DNA of 64,000 bases. It comes from Microbacteriaceae bacterium. GTDB taxonomy: Bacteria > Actinomycetota > Actinomycetes > Actinomycetales > Microbacteriaceae. The notes under the pieces were generated by a model, which worked only from the letters and a program-made list of their open reading frames with translations, was not told the origin of the DNA and did not search any database. This document shows positions 16,847-26,126 of the stretch, in pieces (positions within the stretch are counted from its first letter, which is position 1; each line of letters starts with the position of its first letter). A program made the translations under genes and the position numbers. The stretch spans positions 203,073-267,072 of the forward strand of contig JAODAR010000010.1 in assembly GCA_025463545.1 (NCBI GenBank), read 5' to 3'.

Positions 16847-18091
16847 CTATTTCCGACAGTCGGCGCTTTCGTCGCTCGACACGACGATTCCCTCTGCAAT
16901 GAGCCTGTCGATTTCTGCATGGTCAAGGCCGATGCGCGCGAGGGTCTGGCGAGACTGTTCGCCAAGGCGTGGCGGGTATGTCTGCGACGCCATTGGGGCG
17001 CCCACGTATCTGACCGGATTTCCGAGACTAGAGAATCGTTGTCCCGTGCTGGACTGCAACTCCAGTATCATTCCGCGGTCAGTTTGCTTTGCGTCGTCCA
17101 ACGCCTCAAGAACATTTCGAATGGGAGCAACGGGCACATCGTTGATCAGCAACTGCTCTACCCATTCTGCCGCGGTTCTTTCGGCGAAGGCGGATTCAAG
17201 TACAGCATCGAGCTCAGCCCGGTGGGTCAGACGGGAGCTCGAATTCGCAAAGCGCGGGTCGGAAAGCAGTTCGGGCCTGGCAACGGTATGACACAGGTTT
17301 CGCCACATCCGCTCGGTGTTCGCCGTGACAACGAACACCCTCCCATCGGAGCCAACGTAGGACCGATAGGTCGGTATGGAATCGTGGCCGCTTCCCTGCG
17401 GCGCGGGCACGACGCCGGAGTGCATCGCGTAGGCAGCCTGATACGACAGCATGGAGAGCTGGCCGTCAAGCATCGAGATATCGAGTACCCGCCCCACACC
17501 CTCCAGCTTCTGGTGCGGTAGCGCGGCGAGTATCCCAATGACGGCGTACAGACCGGCTACCAGGTCGCCTGCCGGAATCCCCAGGCGGACCGGTGACCCG
17601 CCGGACTCGCCGGTCAGACTCATCACCCCGGCTAGAGCCTGGACCACCATGTCGTAGGCGGGCCGTTCGGCGTTATCCCCGGTTTGGCCGAAGCCGCTGA
17701 TTGACGCCCAAATGAGTTGCGGGTGTTTCGCCGTGATCGCCTCCACGTCGAGGCCCAGGCGCAGGCACACACCGGGCCTGAAGTTCTCGACCACGACGTC
17801 ACTCGCCGCAATCAATTGTTCGACCAGGCGCAGGCCGTCCGGAGACTTCATGTCCACGGCGATGCTCGACTTGCCGCGATTGTTGGCGAGAAAATACACG
17901 CTGTCCTCGCCGACGAAATGCGGTGGGATCGCTCTGCTGGAGTCCCCGGTGACAGGCTCGACTTTCGTAACGTCGGCGCCCAGGTCGGCAAGGATCTGGG
18001 TGCAGAACGGCCCGGAAAGGAACGTCGTGAGGTCGAGGACCTTCAAGCCCGCCAGCGGTGCTGCGGCGGTCGACGTGTCGTGGTTGCTCAT
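16847..18091 (-). CDS. Family III (CaiB/BaiF) CoA-transferase
   Basis: 414 residues. Family signatures include LKVLDLTTFLSGPFCTQILADLGADVTKVEP at the N-terminus (first 50 residues), NRGKSSIAVDMKSP, and PAYDMVVQALAG carrying the catalytic Asp near residue 170. These enzymes move CoA between carboxylic acids, for example succinyl-CoA to an acid substrate. It is the last gene of the operon ALDH, ThDP enzyme, DUF35, thiolase, CoA-transferase, 12 bases after the thiolase stop, and likely activates or recycles the acid made by the ALDH. Confidence 0.9.
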   Translation of the reverse strand: MSNHDTSTAAAPLAGLKVLDLTTFLSGPFCTQILADLGADVTKVEPVTGDSSRAIPPHFVGEDSVYFLANNRGKSSIAVDMKSPDGLRLVEQLIAASDVVVENFRPGVCLRLGLDVEAITAKHPQLIWASISGFGQTGDNAERPAYDMVVQALAGVMSLTGESGGSPVRLGIPAGDLVAGLYAVIGILAALPHQKLEGVGRVLDISMLDGQLSMLSYQAAYAMHSGVVPAPQGSGHDSIPTYRSYVGSDGRVFVVTANTERMWRNLCHTVARPELLSDPRFANSSSRLTHRAELDAVLESAFAERTAAEWVEQLLINDVPVAPIRNVLEALDDAKQTDRGMILELQSSTGQRFSSLGNPVRYVGAPMASQTYPPRLGEQSRQTLARIGLDHAEIDRLIAEGIVVSSDESADCRK

Positions 18092-18103
18092 ACCGTTACC
18101 CGC

Positions 18104-19246
18104 CTAGACCGTTTCATAGAGATGAATTGAGCACGCGCCGTGATCCAGGCCGGCGATACCGCCGCCGGTGACGTGTGACAACGCTCGTCGGGCACCATCG
18201 ACCTGGCGGCTGCCGGCCTGACCCGTCAGCTGCCAGTAGATTTCCACCGCTTGTGCGATTCCGCTCGCGCCAACGGGGTGTCCCTTCGCCAACAGCCCGC
18301 CGCTTGGATTGACCACCGTCCTGCCGCCGAAGGTGGTCGCACCTGAAGCGAGGTAGTCAAGCGCCTCTCCCTCCTCGCAGAGGCCGAGTGCTTCGTAATA
18401 GACGAGCTCGGCAATGGTGAACGCATCATGGAGTTCCACCACGTCGAGTTCGTCGGGGCTGATTCCCGCTTCCTCGTATGCATCCCTGGCCGACTTGGAG
18501 GAGATTTCGGGCTTGAGCATGTCTCGGAAGCCGGCCTCGACCTCCCCGGAGTGCAACACGGATGCCGTGATGCGCACCTTCGGGCGATCGCTGACCTTGG
18601 GATGGTCCCCGGCCGCCACGATCACGACCGCAGCCCCGTCGCCGGTCGGGCAGCACTGCAGCAAGGTGAGCGGGTCGGCGATCATTCGTGATCCCACAAC
18701 CTGTTCCACGGTCACCTCTTTCTGGAACTGCGCGAAGGGATTGAGCGCGCCGTGTCGCCGATTCTTGACGCTGATCCCGGCCAGGTCCTCCGACGTGGCC
18801 CCCCGTTCGTGCAGGAAGCGGCGAGCGCGCATGGCGTACATTGCCGGCATGACCATGCCCTGTTGCACTTCCCAATCCTCGGCGACGAGGGGAATCGTGC
18901 CGCCGCCGAATTGACTGAGCTTGTCCACGCCGATGACAGCCACGAGGTCGTGCTTGCCTGTTCTGACCGCGTCCACTGCCAAGGCCAGGGCAGTGGCGCC
19001 GCCCGAGCACGCGTTGTCGACGTTGGTGACAGGAATGCCCCCCAGGCCCAGCTCGCGGGCGATACGCTGCCCCGTCAGCATGCCACCGAAGGCATGCCCG
19101 CAGAACACGGCGTCCACGTCTGTCCGGTCAATACCAGCCGACTTTATGGCTTCGTAGAGAGGGGGTGCTGCCAGGCCCGAGTAGCTCGAATTCGGGTATT
19201 TGCCCATTTTGATCATCGCAGCGCTGGCGATGCTGACATCTCTCAT
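18104..19246 (-). CDS. Thiolase-family protein (SCP2/Ltp2-type)
   Basis: 380 residues from the ATG at 19246, with GGAAGAAG upstream. The nucleophilic Cys lies in VDNACSGGATALAL near residue 90; HDAFTIAE and GGLLAKGHPVGASG give the two catalytic His regions. The classical C-terminal CxG motif is replaced by HVTGGGIAGLDHG, as in SCP2-type thiolases. Such proteins with a DUF35 partner either perform thiolytic cleavage of a 3-oxoacyl-CoA or, as in steroid Ltp2-ChsH2, retro-aldol cleavage. The DUF35 gene is two bases upstream, so a complex is likely. Confidence 0.88.
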   Translation of the reverse strand: MRDVSIASAAMIKMGKYPNSSYSGLAAPPLYEAIKSAGIDRTDVDAVFCGHAFGGMLTGQRIARELGLGGIPVTNVDNACSGGATALALAVDAVRTGKHDLVAVIGVDKLSQFGGGTIPLVAEDWEVQQGMVMPAMYAMRARRFLHERGATSEDLAGISVKNRRHGALNPFAQFQKEVTVEQVVGSRMIADPLTLLQCCPTGDGAAVVIVAAGDHPKVSDRPKVRITASVLHSGEVEAGFRDMLKPEISSKSARDAYEEAGISPDELDVVELHDAFTIAELVYYEALGLCEEGEALDYLASGATTFGGRTVVNPSGGLLAKGHPVGASGIAQAVEIYWQLTGQAGSRQVDGARRALSHVTGGGIAGLDHGACSIHLYETV

Positions 19247-19248
19247 GA

Positions 19249-19662
19249 TTACTTCTTCCCTGCTCGTGGCACAGCGCTGAACCACCACTGTCCGTTGTCG
19301 GCTTCAAGTCGGACGCCCGTGTCGAGTTCCGGCAGCGGGTAACCCGTTATGGGCGCAAGGACTCGCACCCCGTCGTTCAGGTCGACGAATCCGATCGTGT
19401 ATGGCGTCTCCCGGCTTGCCGAGACGTGCACTGTAGTCACGGAGTAGAGGGAGCCTTCCGAAGCGAGTGCGACATCTGCGAGCGACACGCCCATGCAGTT
19501 GAAACAAATCGACCTGCGCGGGAAGAAGCGAGCACGACATTCTGTGCACTCGCTGCCGATCAAATGTGGATTCCCGTCGATTTCGCCAACGACGTTCGGG
19601 CCGGTCTCCGGCATATCTGCGAACGGCTGCAGCTCAACAGGCCCAGCGGTCTCTACGTTCAT
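19249..19662 (-). CDS. DUF35 zinc-ribbon/OB-fold acyl-CoA-associated protein
   Basis: 137 residues from the ATG at 19662, with AAGGGG upstream. The rubredoxin-like zinc ribbon is CTECRARFFPRRSICFNC near residues 38-55, followed by an OB fold (YSVTTVHVS and YTIGFVDLNDGVRVLAPI). DUF35 proteins stabilise or complete the active site of SCP2-type thiolases and of ketosteroid-side-chain aldolases. Gene adjacency (two bases) with the thiolase supports a heteromer. Confidence 0.88.
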   Translation of the reverse strand: MNVETAGPVELQPFADMPETGPNVVGEIDGNPHLIGSECTECRARFFPRRSICFNCMGVSLADVALASEGSLYSVTTVHVSASRETPYTIGFVDLNDGVRVLAPITGYPLPELDTGVRLEADNGQWWFSAVPRAGKK

Positions 19663-19703
19663 GTGATTTTCCCCTTGTTGGATTCTTCGGTTGAAGATCG
19701 ATG

Positions 19704-21359
19704 TCACGCCGGACCCAAGTCGCGTGGATCGGTCATCACTTCGATGAGGGCTGGTCCCCCGATGGTCATGAATTCTGCGAGCGCGGCGCGCAGTTCCTCG
19801 GCATTCCAGACTCTGCGGGACTCCAGGCCGAAGCCAGCTGCGATCTGCGCAATGTGTGGTCCCTTGATGTCCATTCCGGGATATCTGTTCGTTTCGACCG
19901 CGCGCCCGCCGTAGCGATGGAGTCCGGCACCGACCGCCGCGAACGCCTCGTTGTTGACGACAACGTAGAGAACGGTAAGTTTCTCGCGGCTGGCCAGCGC
20001 GAGGCCCTGCATTCCGAACTGGAACGAGCCGTCCCCGAGGACGCAGATGGTCCGTCCCTCAGGTTGCCCCACCTGCACACCGAGCGCAGCGCCGACGCCC
20101 CATCCCAGGTTTCCGCTTGAGGTGGTCAGCAATTGATCCACCCTGCGCTGCGGGATTATCCGCGCCATCGCTGCGTTCGACGTCGTCGCATCAACGACGA
20201 CTGTGACCTCCTTCGTCACGAACTCGCCGATGGTGCGTGCCACGTCATCGACGTCCATGCGCGACTGGTCCGGGCCAGGCAGCCGCGTCCTCGCCGGCAC
20301 CAGGTGCTCGATCCGCGGCAGGACCCTCCCCTCCGGTGCCAACCGTTTCACCTCGTCCACCAAGGATTGCAGTACCAGTAGCTGGTTACCGGCAAGGGCA
20401 GCGTCGGCACCGTATGTCTTGCCCAGTTCGGCAGGGTCGGTGGCCGACTGCACGATCTTCGCGCCGGCCGGGGGCGCCGATGAATTGCGTGATTCGAACT
20501 CGTGGAAACAGCGTGCACCAAGGAACGCGATTAGGTCTGCTTGCTCGACCAATGGGTGCCGGGCGCTGTAGAGGCCGGCGTACGCCGGGGCCGAGGTGTC
20601 GATGACACTTCGCTCGAACGACCTCCGGTCCTCGTGGAATACCGGAGCAGCGAGCAATTCGGACAGTTCCATGATCTGGGCCGATGCCCGGTCTCGAGCA
20701 ACATCGTTACCAGCGACGAGAACCGGGCTCGTCGCGGCTACAAGTATCCGAGCGACCCGTGCGATCTCGGTCGCTGCGGGCTGCACGTCACTCAGTCGGC
20801 GCCGGTCGGGGGACGTCTCGAATGGCGCTTGGGGCGCCGGTGCAGCGAGCAGATCTTCGGATAGTCCCAGCCAGACCGGACCGCGGGGCTGGGTTGTCGC
20901 TACCTGCAGCGCTCGCGCTGCATCGTTTGCAATCTCATTTGCCTCCAGCGATTGCCAGCTCCACTTCACGCTCGCGTGTACCAGGTCGCTCACGCGTGGC
21001 GGTGCCGTGAAACCGCGCCGGGACTGAATGGCCAAGGATTTGAGGCCGCTCATTATCAGGATCGGCGATTGCCCGATCTGTGCCGTATAGATTCCTCCGA
21101 CACCATTCGCGAGTCCGACCGATGTGTGCAGGAATACCGCAGTCGGCTTTCCTGTCGAGCGCGAGAGACCGTCGGCCATGGCCACTGCGGTGACCTCGTG
21201 CGTGGCGGTCCAGATTTTGATGCCGTCAAAGTCCACTGTCGCGTCGAGAAAGGCCGCCTCGGTGCTGCCGGGGCAGATGAAAACGTCACGGATTCCCCAC
21301 GCGATGAGTGTTGCGAGGAGTCGGTCGCTGGCCTGTGGAGTCGCCATTGCGTCGCTCAT
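19704..21359 (-). CDS. Thiamine-diphosphate-dependent decarboxylase/lyase (benzoylformate decarboxylase/ALS superfamily)
   Basis: 551 residues with the three-domain ThDP architecture. The Pyr domain has FICPGSTEAAFL and the catalytic Glu in ATHEVTAVAMADG near residue 54; the central domain has a degraded nucleotide fold; the PP domain has the ThDP/Mg motif GDGSFQFGMQG followed by VVNNEAFA. The ATG overlaps the ALDH stop by four bases (ATGA), so the two products are made together. The aldehyde from 2-oxoacid decarboxylation would feed the ALDH, as in MdlC-MdlD of mandelate degradation. The exact 2-oxoacid is unknown. Confidence 0.87.
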   Translation of the reverse strand: MSDAMATPQASDRLLATLIAWGIRDVFICPGSTEAAFLDATVDFDGIKIWTATHEVTAVAMADGLSRSTGKPTAVFLHTSVGLANGVGGIYTAQIGQSPILIMSGLKSLAIQSRRGFTAPPRVSDLVHASVKWSWQSLEANEIANDAARALQVATTQPRGPVWLGLSEDLLAAPAPQAPFETSPDRRRLSDVQPAATEIARVARILVAATSPVLVAGNDVARDRASAQIMELSELLAAPVFHEDRRSFERSVIDTSAPAYAGLYSARHPLVEQADLIAFLGARCFHEFESRNSSAPPAGAKIVQSATDPAELGKTYGADAALAGNQLLVLQSLVDEVKRLAPEGRVLPRIEHLVPARTRLPGPDQSRMDVDDVARTIGEFVTKEVTVVVDATTSNAAMARIIPQRRVDQLLTTSSGNLGWGVGAALGVQVGQPEGRTICVLGDGSFQFGMQGLALASREKLTVLYVVVNNEAFAAVGAGLHRYGGRAVETNRYPGMDIKGPHIAQIAAGFGLESRRVWNAEELRAALAEFMTIGGPALIEVMTDPRDLGPA

Positions 21360-22861
21360 CGCTTCGGCCCCGGCAGAGCGGAATGTTTCACGACTGTCAC
21401 CACGGACTGGAGCTCTGAGCTCTCTTCGAGCGCGATGAAACCGTGTCGGCGTCCAATGCCGCTTTGCTTGACCCCGCCGAACGGGATATCGAGGGGTGAA
21501 GCGCCGAGCCGATGTGCATTGATGAAGACTGAACCGGCCTCCAGCCTTCTGGCCACATCGGTCGCGGCGGCCGTGTCATGGCTCCAGATCGAAGCAGCCA
21601 ATCCGAATTCCGACTTGTTCGCATAGGTGACCGCTTCGTCAATGGTCGAGTAAGTGACTATGGGAAGCACCGGGCCGAACTGCTCCTCCTGCACGATGCG
21701 CGCATCATTCGGAACGTGCCTGACCAGGGTGGGCCGAATGAAATAGCCACCTCGCTCCAGTAACTCCGCGTCAAGGTTCCCGTGCTCGGAAACCGTCGCA
21801 CCCGAGTCTTTCGAGACGGAGATGAGATCCAGAACCTTGTCGTACTGGGACTTGTTACTCACCGGACCGATGTCCGATCTCGAGTCGTCGCCCCGACCGA
21901 GTTGCATGCGGTCGAGCCGTTCCGAAAGTTTGGTGTACAGCTCGTGTGCCTGATCTTCGTGAACGTAGATCCGCTTGATCGAGTAGCAGACCTGGCCTGA
22001 GCAGGTGAATGCCCCCAGCGCGATCTCGTCGACCATGGACTCATCGAGAGTGGTCCGCGGAAGTAGGATCGCTGGATCGTTTCCGCCCAACTCAAGGCCG
22101 AGCCGTTTGAAGTTGCCCAGGCCCGCCAAGGCGATGGCTTTGCCTGTGGCAGTGCTGCCCGTGAAATAGAGTGCGCGCACGTCGGGGTGGGAGGCGATCG
22201 CCTCACCGACCGGTCGGCCCGGCCCCTGGACGATGGACACAACGCCGGGGGGAAGTTGCGCGGCCAGAATCTCGAGGATACGGCTGAGGGTGAGAGGAGC
22301 CAGCTCAGAGGGCTTGACCACCACCGGATTCCCGGCGAGCAACGCGGGTGCAAGCATCAGGAACGCGAGATACACCGGATAGTTCCACGGCACGATCACG
22401 CCGGCCACGCCAATTGCCCGTCGTCGAAGCATCACTTCACCGATCGCCACGTCACGGCACGTCTCGTTCGCGAACTCATCTGCGAGTGACGCGTAGTACT
22501 CGAGCACAGTCGGCGCTCCGAGCGTGTCTACTTCTGCTTCCCAGCGCACCTTTCCATGCTCCCGGATCAGGAGGTCCACCAACGATTCGGAGTGAATGGC
22601 CTCACGCATCGCTGCCGCAGCGCGGGACAGCATCCGTGCGCGTTCCTGGGGGGACAGCGACGACCATGCGGGCAGTGCGTCAAGGGCAGCGGCGACAGCG
22701 TCATCGACGTCTGCCTCTGTCCCGAGCGCCAGGAGCCCGACGACGCGATCCGGGTCGGCGGGGTCGTGGATCGTCTGCGTCGGTCGTTCCTTGATCGACC
22801 CGCCGACGAGAACCCGTGCCATCGGCAAGCGGGACTCGGCGGCGGTGGAGAGCTTGGGCAA
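21356..22861 (-). CDS. Aldehyde dehydrogenase (benzaldehyde/vanillin type)
   Basis: 501 residues if the TTG at 22861 is the start; an ATG 13 codons later (22822) is an alternative, and neither has a strong ribosome-binding site. Signatures: VPWNYPVYLAFLMLAP, FTGSTATGKAIA, LELGGNDPAI with the general-base Glu, and FTCSGQVCYSIKR with the nucleophilic Cys near residue 298. First gene of the five-gene operon running to 16847. It likely oxidises the aldehyde released by the overlapping ThDP decarboxylase. Confidence 0.9.
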   Translation of the reverse strand: MPKLSTAAESRLPMARVLVGGSIKERPTQTIHDPADPDRVVGLLALGTEADVDDAVAAALDALPAWSSLSPQERARMLSRAAAAMREAIHSESLVDLLIREHGKVRWEAEVDTLGAPTVLEYYASLADEFANETCRDVAIGEVMLRRRAIGVAGVIVPWNYPVYLAFLMLAPALLAGNPVVVKPSELAPLTLSRILEILAAQLPPGVVSIVQGPGRPVGEAIASHPDVRALYFTGSTATGKAIALAGLGNFKRLGLELGGNDPAILLPRTTLDESMVDEIALGAFTCSGQVCYSIKRIYVHEDQAHELYTKLSERLDRMQLGRGDDSRSDIGPVSNKSQYDKVLDLISVSKDSGATVSEHGNLDAELLERGGYFIRPTLVRHVPNDARIVQEEQFGPVLPIVTYSTIDEAVTYANKSEFGLAASIWSHDTAAATDVARRLEAGSVFINAHRLGASPLDIPFGGVKQSGIGRRHGFIALEESSELQSVVTVVKHSALPGPKR

Positions 22862-22925
22862 CGTTGCTTCTCACTTTCACTTTCGCCTTGCTTGACTCGG
22901 GGTGTACCGTCAAGCGAAACATCTG

Positions 22926-22946
22926 TTCCACAGTGTCTCTGTGAAA
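22926..22946. promoter_or_regulatory. Candidate operator between divergent ALDH and MFS genes
   Basis: Inverted repeat TTCCACAG-TGTCT-CTGTGAAA: eight-base arms with seven matches, five-base spacer. It lies in the 93-base divergent interval and ends about eight bases before the GTG of the MFS gene, overlapping its ribosome-binding region. The IclR encoded at 24222 is a candidate binder. Confidence 0.4.
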
Positions 22947-22954
22947 GGGAAGCC

Positions 22955-24181
22955 GTGTCAAGCATTGAAATTGGTTCACCTCCCGTTCGTGGCGTTCGCG
23001 CCGCAACCATGACGATCTCACTCATGGTCCTGGCCGTGCTCCTGCCGTACTCTCTCGGGGTCATCGGCCCCGCCGTCACCCGTGATCTCGACATCGCCGA
23101 CTCTGACTACGGACTCATCACGGGCGCGGTCTATCTGGTTGCGGGGCTCTCGGCCGGCTGGTTCGGTCGCATCTCTGACCGGCTGGATCTCCGCCTGGCG
23201 CTGGTGGCGGCCTTTGCGGTGTGTGCAGTCAGTTTCGCCAGCTTCTCGGCCGTCACCGCCCTGGTTCCGGCTGTGCTGCTTGCCGCCTTGGGCGGGTGCG
23301 TCCTGGCGGTCAGCAACCCGATCTCCAATCTCCTCGTCGTCAGGGCCTTCCCGCCACGGCACTGGGGCACCCTCATCGGCTGGAAGCAATCCGGCGTGCC
23401 GATTGCGGCGATCCTGTCCGGGCTGGCCGTGGCGCCCGCTGCCCAGCTGATGGGCTGGCGCGAAACTTTGCTCGCCATGACTGTCATCCCCGTGGTGCTC
23501 CTTGCGCTCTCCCTCAAGCGAGTGGTGAGCGCCCCAGTGCCAGCGCCGACGCCAGCGGTGGCCGCGCGCGGTCTGACTCCATCGCGACCTCTGAAGCTCG
23601 GTTTTCTCGTCATCTTTTCGCTGCTCATGGGCGCCGGCAACGGCATCATCACCAGCTATTACGTGCTCTATGCGCGTTCAGAGATCGGCGCTTCGACTAT
23701 GCAGGCGGCTGCCATCGTCGCGGTGCTCGGCGTCGTAGGGACTGTCGTCCGGGTGCTCGGAGCGAGAATCCTGGCCGGGTGGACCCTGGAAGGCGTGCTC
23801 GCGAGCCTTGCCCTGGTCGGCATGCTGAGTTCCGCCTGCGTCATTGCCGCGCCCCTGGCCGGAGTCTGGCTGATGTACCTCGGTGCAGTCCTGGCCGGTG
23901 CCGGAGCGCTGGGATGGCTCGCATTCGCCATGATGGCCCTGGCCATCAGAAGTCCCTCAAGCGAACTCGGGAGAGCAAGCGGACGGGTGTCGCAAGCCTT
24001 CTACATCGGCCTCCTGGCCGGGCCGCCGCTCGCGGGAGCAACACTGGCGCTCACGGACGACTACACGACGATGTGGCTGATGCAGGGCGTTTTCTACGCA
24101 CTAGCCGCGACCGTTTCGCTCATCGCGCGGGCGCGCTCGAAATTCTCCCTTGACATGGCCGATGCGAACACTCATCCTTGA
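22955..24181 (+). CDS. MFS transporter
   Basis: 408 residues from a GTG at 22955, chosen because AAGGGA lies four bases upstream. About 12 membrane segments; the loop 2-3 motif appears as WFGRISDRLDLRLAL, and a Pro/Ala-rich cytoplasmic loop (VPAPTPAVAARG) separates the halves. A proton-coupled carboxylate or aromatic acid importer is a reasonable family expectation, not shown by the sequence. Divergent from the ALDH operon and followed 40 bases later by the IclR gene. Confidence 0.88.
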   Translation: MSSIEIGSPPVRGVRAATMTISLMVLAVLLPYSLGVIGPAVTRDLDIADSDYGLITGAVYLVAGLSAGWFGRISDRLDLRLALVAAFAVCAVSFASFSAVTALVPAVLLAALGGCVLAVSNPISNLLVVRAFPPRHWGTLIGWKQSGVPIAAILSGLAVAPAAQLMGWRETLLAMTVIPVVLLALSLKRVVSAPVPAPTPAVAARGLTPSRPLKLGFLVIFSLLMGAGNGIITSYYVLYARSEIGASTMQAAAIVAVLGVVGTVVRVLGARILAGWTLEGVLASLALVGMLSSACVIAAPLAGVWLMYLGAVLAGAGALGWLAFAMMALAIRSPSSELGRASGRVSQAFYIGLLAGPPLAGATLALTDDYTTMWLMQGVFYALAATVSLIARARSKFSLDMADANTHP

Positions 24182-24221
24182 GCGGAACGGTTGTTTCAAT
24201 ATGCGGGACAGGAGCGAGCAA

Positions 24222-25037
24222 ATGAGCGATAACCAGATGGGGCGCGATCCTGTCGTCAAGGCGCTCGAATTGCTTTCGGTGATCATCGATATGAACACCG
24301 CCACCGTTGGCGTGCGAGAAGTCGCATCGAAAAGCGGGATGTCACCGAGCACGGTCCATCGCATCCTCGGTCAGCTCGAAAAGTTGTCGCTGATGCAAAA
24401 GGACGGCGCCGGACGGTACGCCATCGGCTTGGAGCTTTATCGGTGGGGCCGGCGACTCGCGACGCAGTTCCCGCTTCGCGAAGCTGCCATGCCGGAGCTC
24501 CGCAAGCTCGTCAGCGCGTGCAATGAGACCGGCTTCCTCGGGGTCTACAACCCCCGGAGCCAACAGATGATGTACTCGGCGAGCGTCGAATCGACGCACA
24601 CCCTTCGTTACGTGATTCCCCTCGAGGAGTGGCGGCCGGTCTATTCCGGAGCCTCCGGGCTTGCGATTCTCGCGTTCCTTCCTGCCGAAGAACAGCAAGA
24701 GATTCTCGGAGGCTCTCACCTCACCCGGATCACGAGGGAGACCGTCACCGACACCGTGTCCATCCGTGGCATGATCGACCAGATTCGAGAAGACGGCGTG
24801 GCGTTGTCGCGCAGCCAGAACATCGATGGCGCCGTCGGCGTGGCCGCGCCCATCTTCGACGCCGGTAATCGAGTCATCGGCGATGTCGTCCTCACCATTC
24901 CGGAACAGCGCTTCAATCCGATGCACGAGGGCGACCTCCGCCGTCGGATCATATCCTGCGCTTCACAGATTTCCATTGAACTTGGCGCCGAGGTCCGCCA
25001 AGGCGAATGGCCACCGCGGGTGGCTCTCGCTAGCTGA
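24222..25037 (+). CDS. IclR-family transcriptional regulator
   Basis: 271 residues from the ATG at 24222, with GGAG seven bases upstream; earlier in-frame Mets at 24150 and 24201 lack such a site. The winged helix is near residues 10-70 (ASKSGMSPSTVHRILGQL), followed by an effector domain with YSGASGLAILAFLP and GAVGVAAPIFDAGNRVIG. It lies between the MFS gene and the ABC transporter operon, so it probably controls both and the divergent ALDH operon. Confidence 0.9.
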   Translation: MSDNQMGRDPVVKALELLSVIIDMNTATVGVREVASKSGMSPSTVHRILGQLEKLSLMQKDGAGRYAIGLELYRWGRRLATQFPLREAAMPELRKLVSACNETGFLGVYNPRSQQMMYSASVESTHTLRYVIPLEEWRPVYSGASGLAILAFLPAEEQQEILGGSHLTRITRETVTDTVSIRGMIDQIREDGVALSRSQNIDGAVGVAAPIFDAGNRVIGDVVLTIPEQRFNPMHEGDLRRRIISCASQISIELGAEVRQGEWPPRVALAS

Positions 25038-25086
25038 CGATCCCGTCTAGCCCTCAGCCGCACCACTATTCTGCAAAGGAGCAGCA

Positions 25087-26124
25087 ATGAAGCATGATCA
25101 CAGGTTCACCCGGGCCGCAGCGGTCGCCATCACCGTCGCTATCGCCTTGTCCGGTTGCGCGCAAGCAACCGCGAGCCCGAGTAAGCAGGGCGTCACAACC
25201 ATCCGCTTCGGTTCGGTAGGCGGCCTCACGGATGCCGGGCTCTACATCGCCAACGCAAAGGGCTATTTCAAGGACGCCGGTATCAAGGTGGACTTCGAGC
25301 GCATGGGCGGCGGTTCTGATATCGGCGCAGCGATCGCAACCGGCAATCTCGATGTGGCCGGCTTCGCCCTTACGGCGGGCTTCTTCAACGCAATCTCCGA
25401 AGGCCTCGAGCTAAAGGTAGTCGGAGACAAGCAGAGCATCCTTCCCACGGCCTCCGCAACCCGGATCGTGGCCCAGGCCGAATACGTGGGAGACACACCA
25501 CAAAAGACCTTCGAAAACCTGCGCGGCAAGACTCTCGCCGTCTCAGCGCAGACCTCGGCTACAGTCGCGACTCTCGACTTTGCTCTCGACAAGTACGGCA
25601 TGTCGATCGATGACTTCGACATCCGTGAGATGGGTTACCCGGAGATCACCGCGAGCCTTCAGAACGGCCAGATCGACGCAGCAGTCGAGCTTGAGCCGTT
25701 CCTCACCACCGCGCTTGATTCCGGGCTCGTCGACGTGGATGACCTCACAGGCACGGTTGACACCAACGGCGGAACCCTGGTTCCTCTCGTGTACAGCCAG
25801 AAGTTCATCGATGACAACCCCAAGGCCGCGCAGGCGTTCATGACCGCCTACATGAAGGGCGTTCGCGAGTACAACGATGCCTTCTTGAACAAGGTGAACC
25901 AGAAGGAGATCGCCCAGATCGTTGCCAAAGCATCCGGACAGGACATCGCCCTGGTCACGAAAGCCAAGGTAGCCGGCCTGAGTTCAGACCAGGTCGTCAG
26001 CACGAAATTCATCGAACGGATTCAGGACTGGTTCGTCAAACGAGGGCTCGTCAAGTCGCCGATCAAGGTCGACAGCGTTATCGACTCGTCCTTCGCCGAG
26101 AAAGCCAAGAAGGAGCTGGGGTAG
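25087..26124 (+). CDS. ABC transporter substrate-binding lipoprotein (NMT1/SsuA-like)
   Basis: 345 residues. Lipoprotein signal with lipobox ALSGC ending near residue 23. The mature protein begins TIRFGSVGGLTDAGLYIANAKG, the opening of NMT1/THI5-like and sulfonate/nitrate binding proteins, and continues with GGSDIGAAIATGNLDVAGF. Extracytoplasmic, membrane-anchored, and feeds the ATPase and permease encoded directly downstream (two- and 15-base gaps). The ligand is probably a small anionic or aromatic acid given the adjacent monooxygenase; this is inference. Confidence 0.9.
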   Translation: MKHDHRFTRAAAVAITVAIALSGCAQATASPSKQGVTTIRFGSVGGLTDAGLYIANAKGYFKDAGIKVDFERMGGGSDIGAAIATGNLDVAGFALTAGFFNAISEGLELKVVGDKQSILPTASATRIVAQAEYVGDTPQKTFENLRGKTLAVSAQTSATVATLDFALDKYGMSIDDFDIREMGYPEITASLQNGQIDAAVELEPFLTTALDSGLVDVDDLTGTVDTNGGTLVPLVYSQKFIDDNPKAAQAFMTAYMKGVREYNDAFLNKVNQKEIAQIVAKASGQDIALVTKAKVAGLSSDQVVSTKFIERIQDWFVKRGLVKSPIKVDSVIDSSFAEKAKKELG

Positions 26125-26126
26125 CC

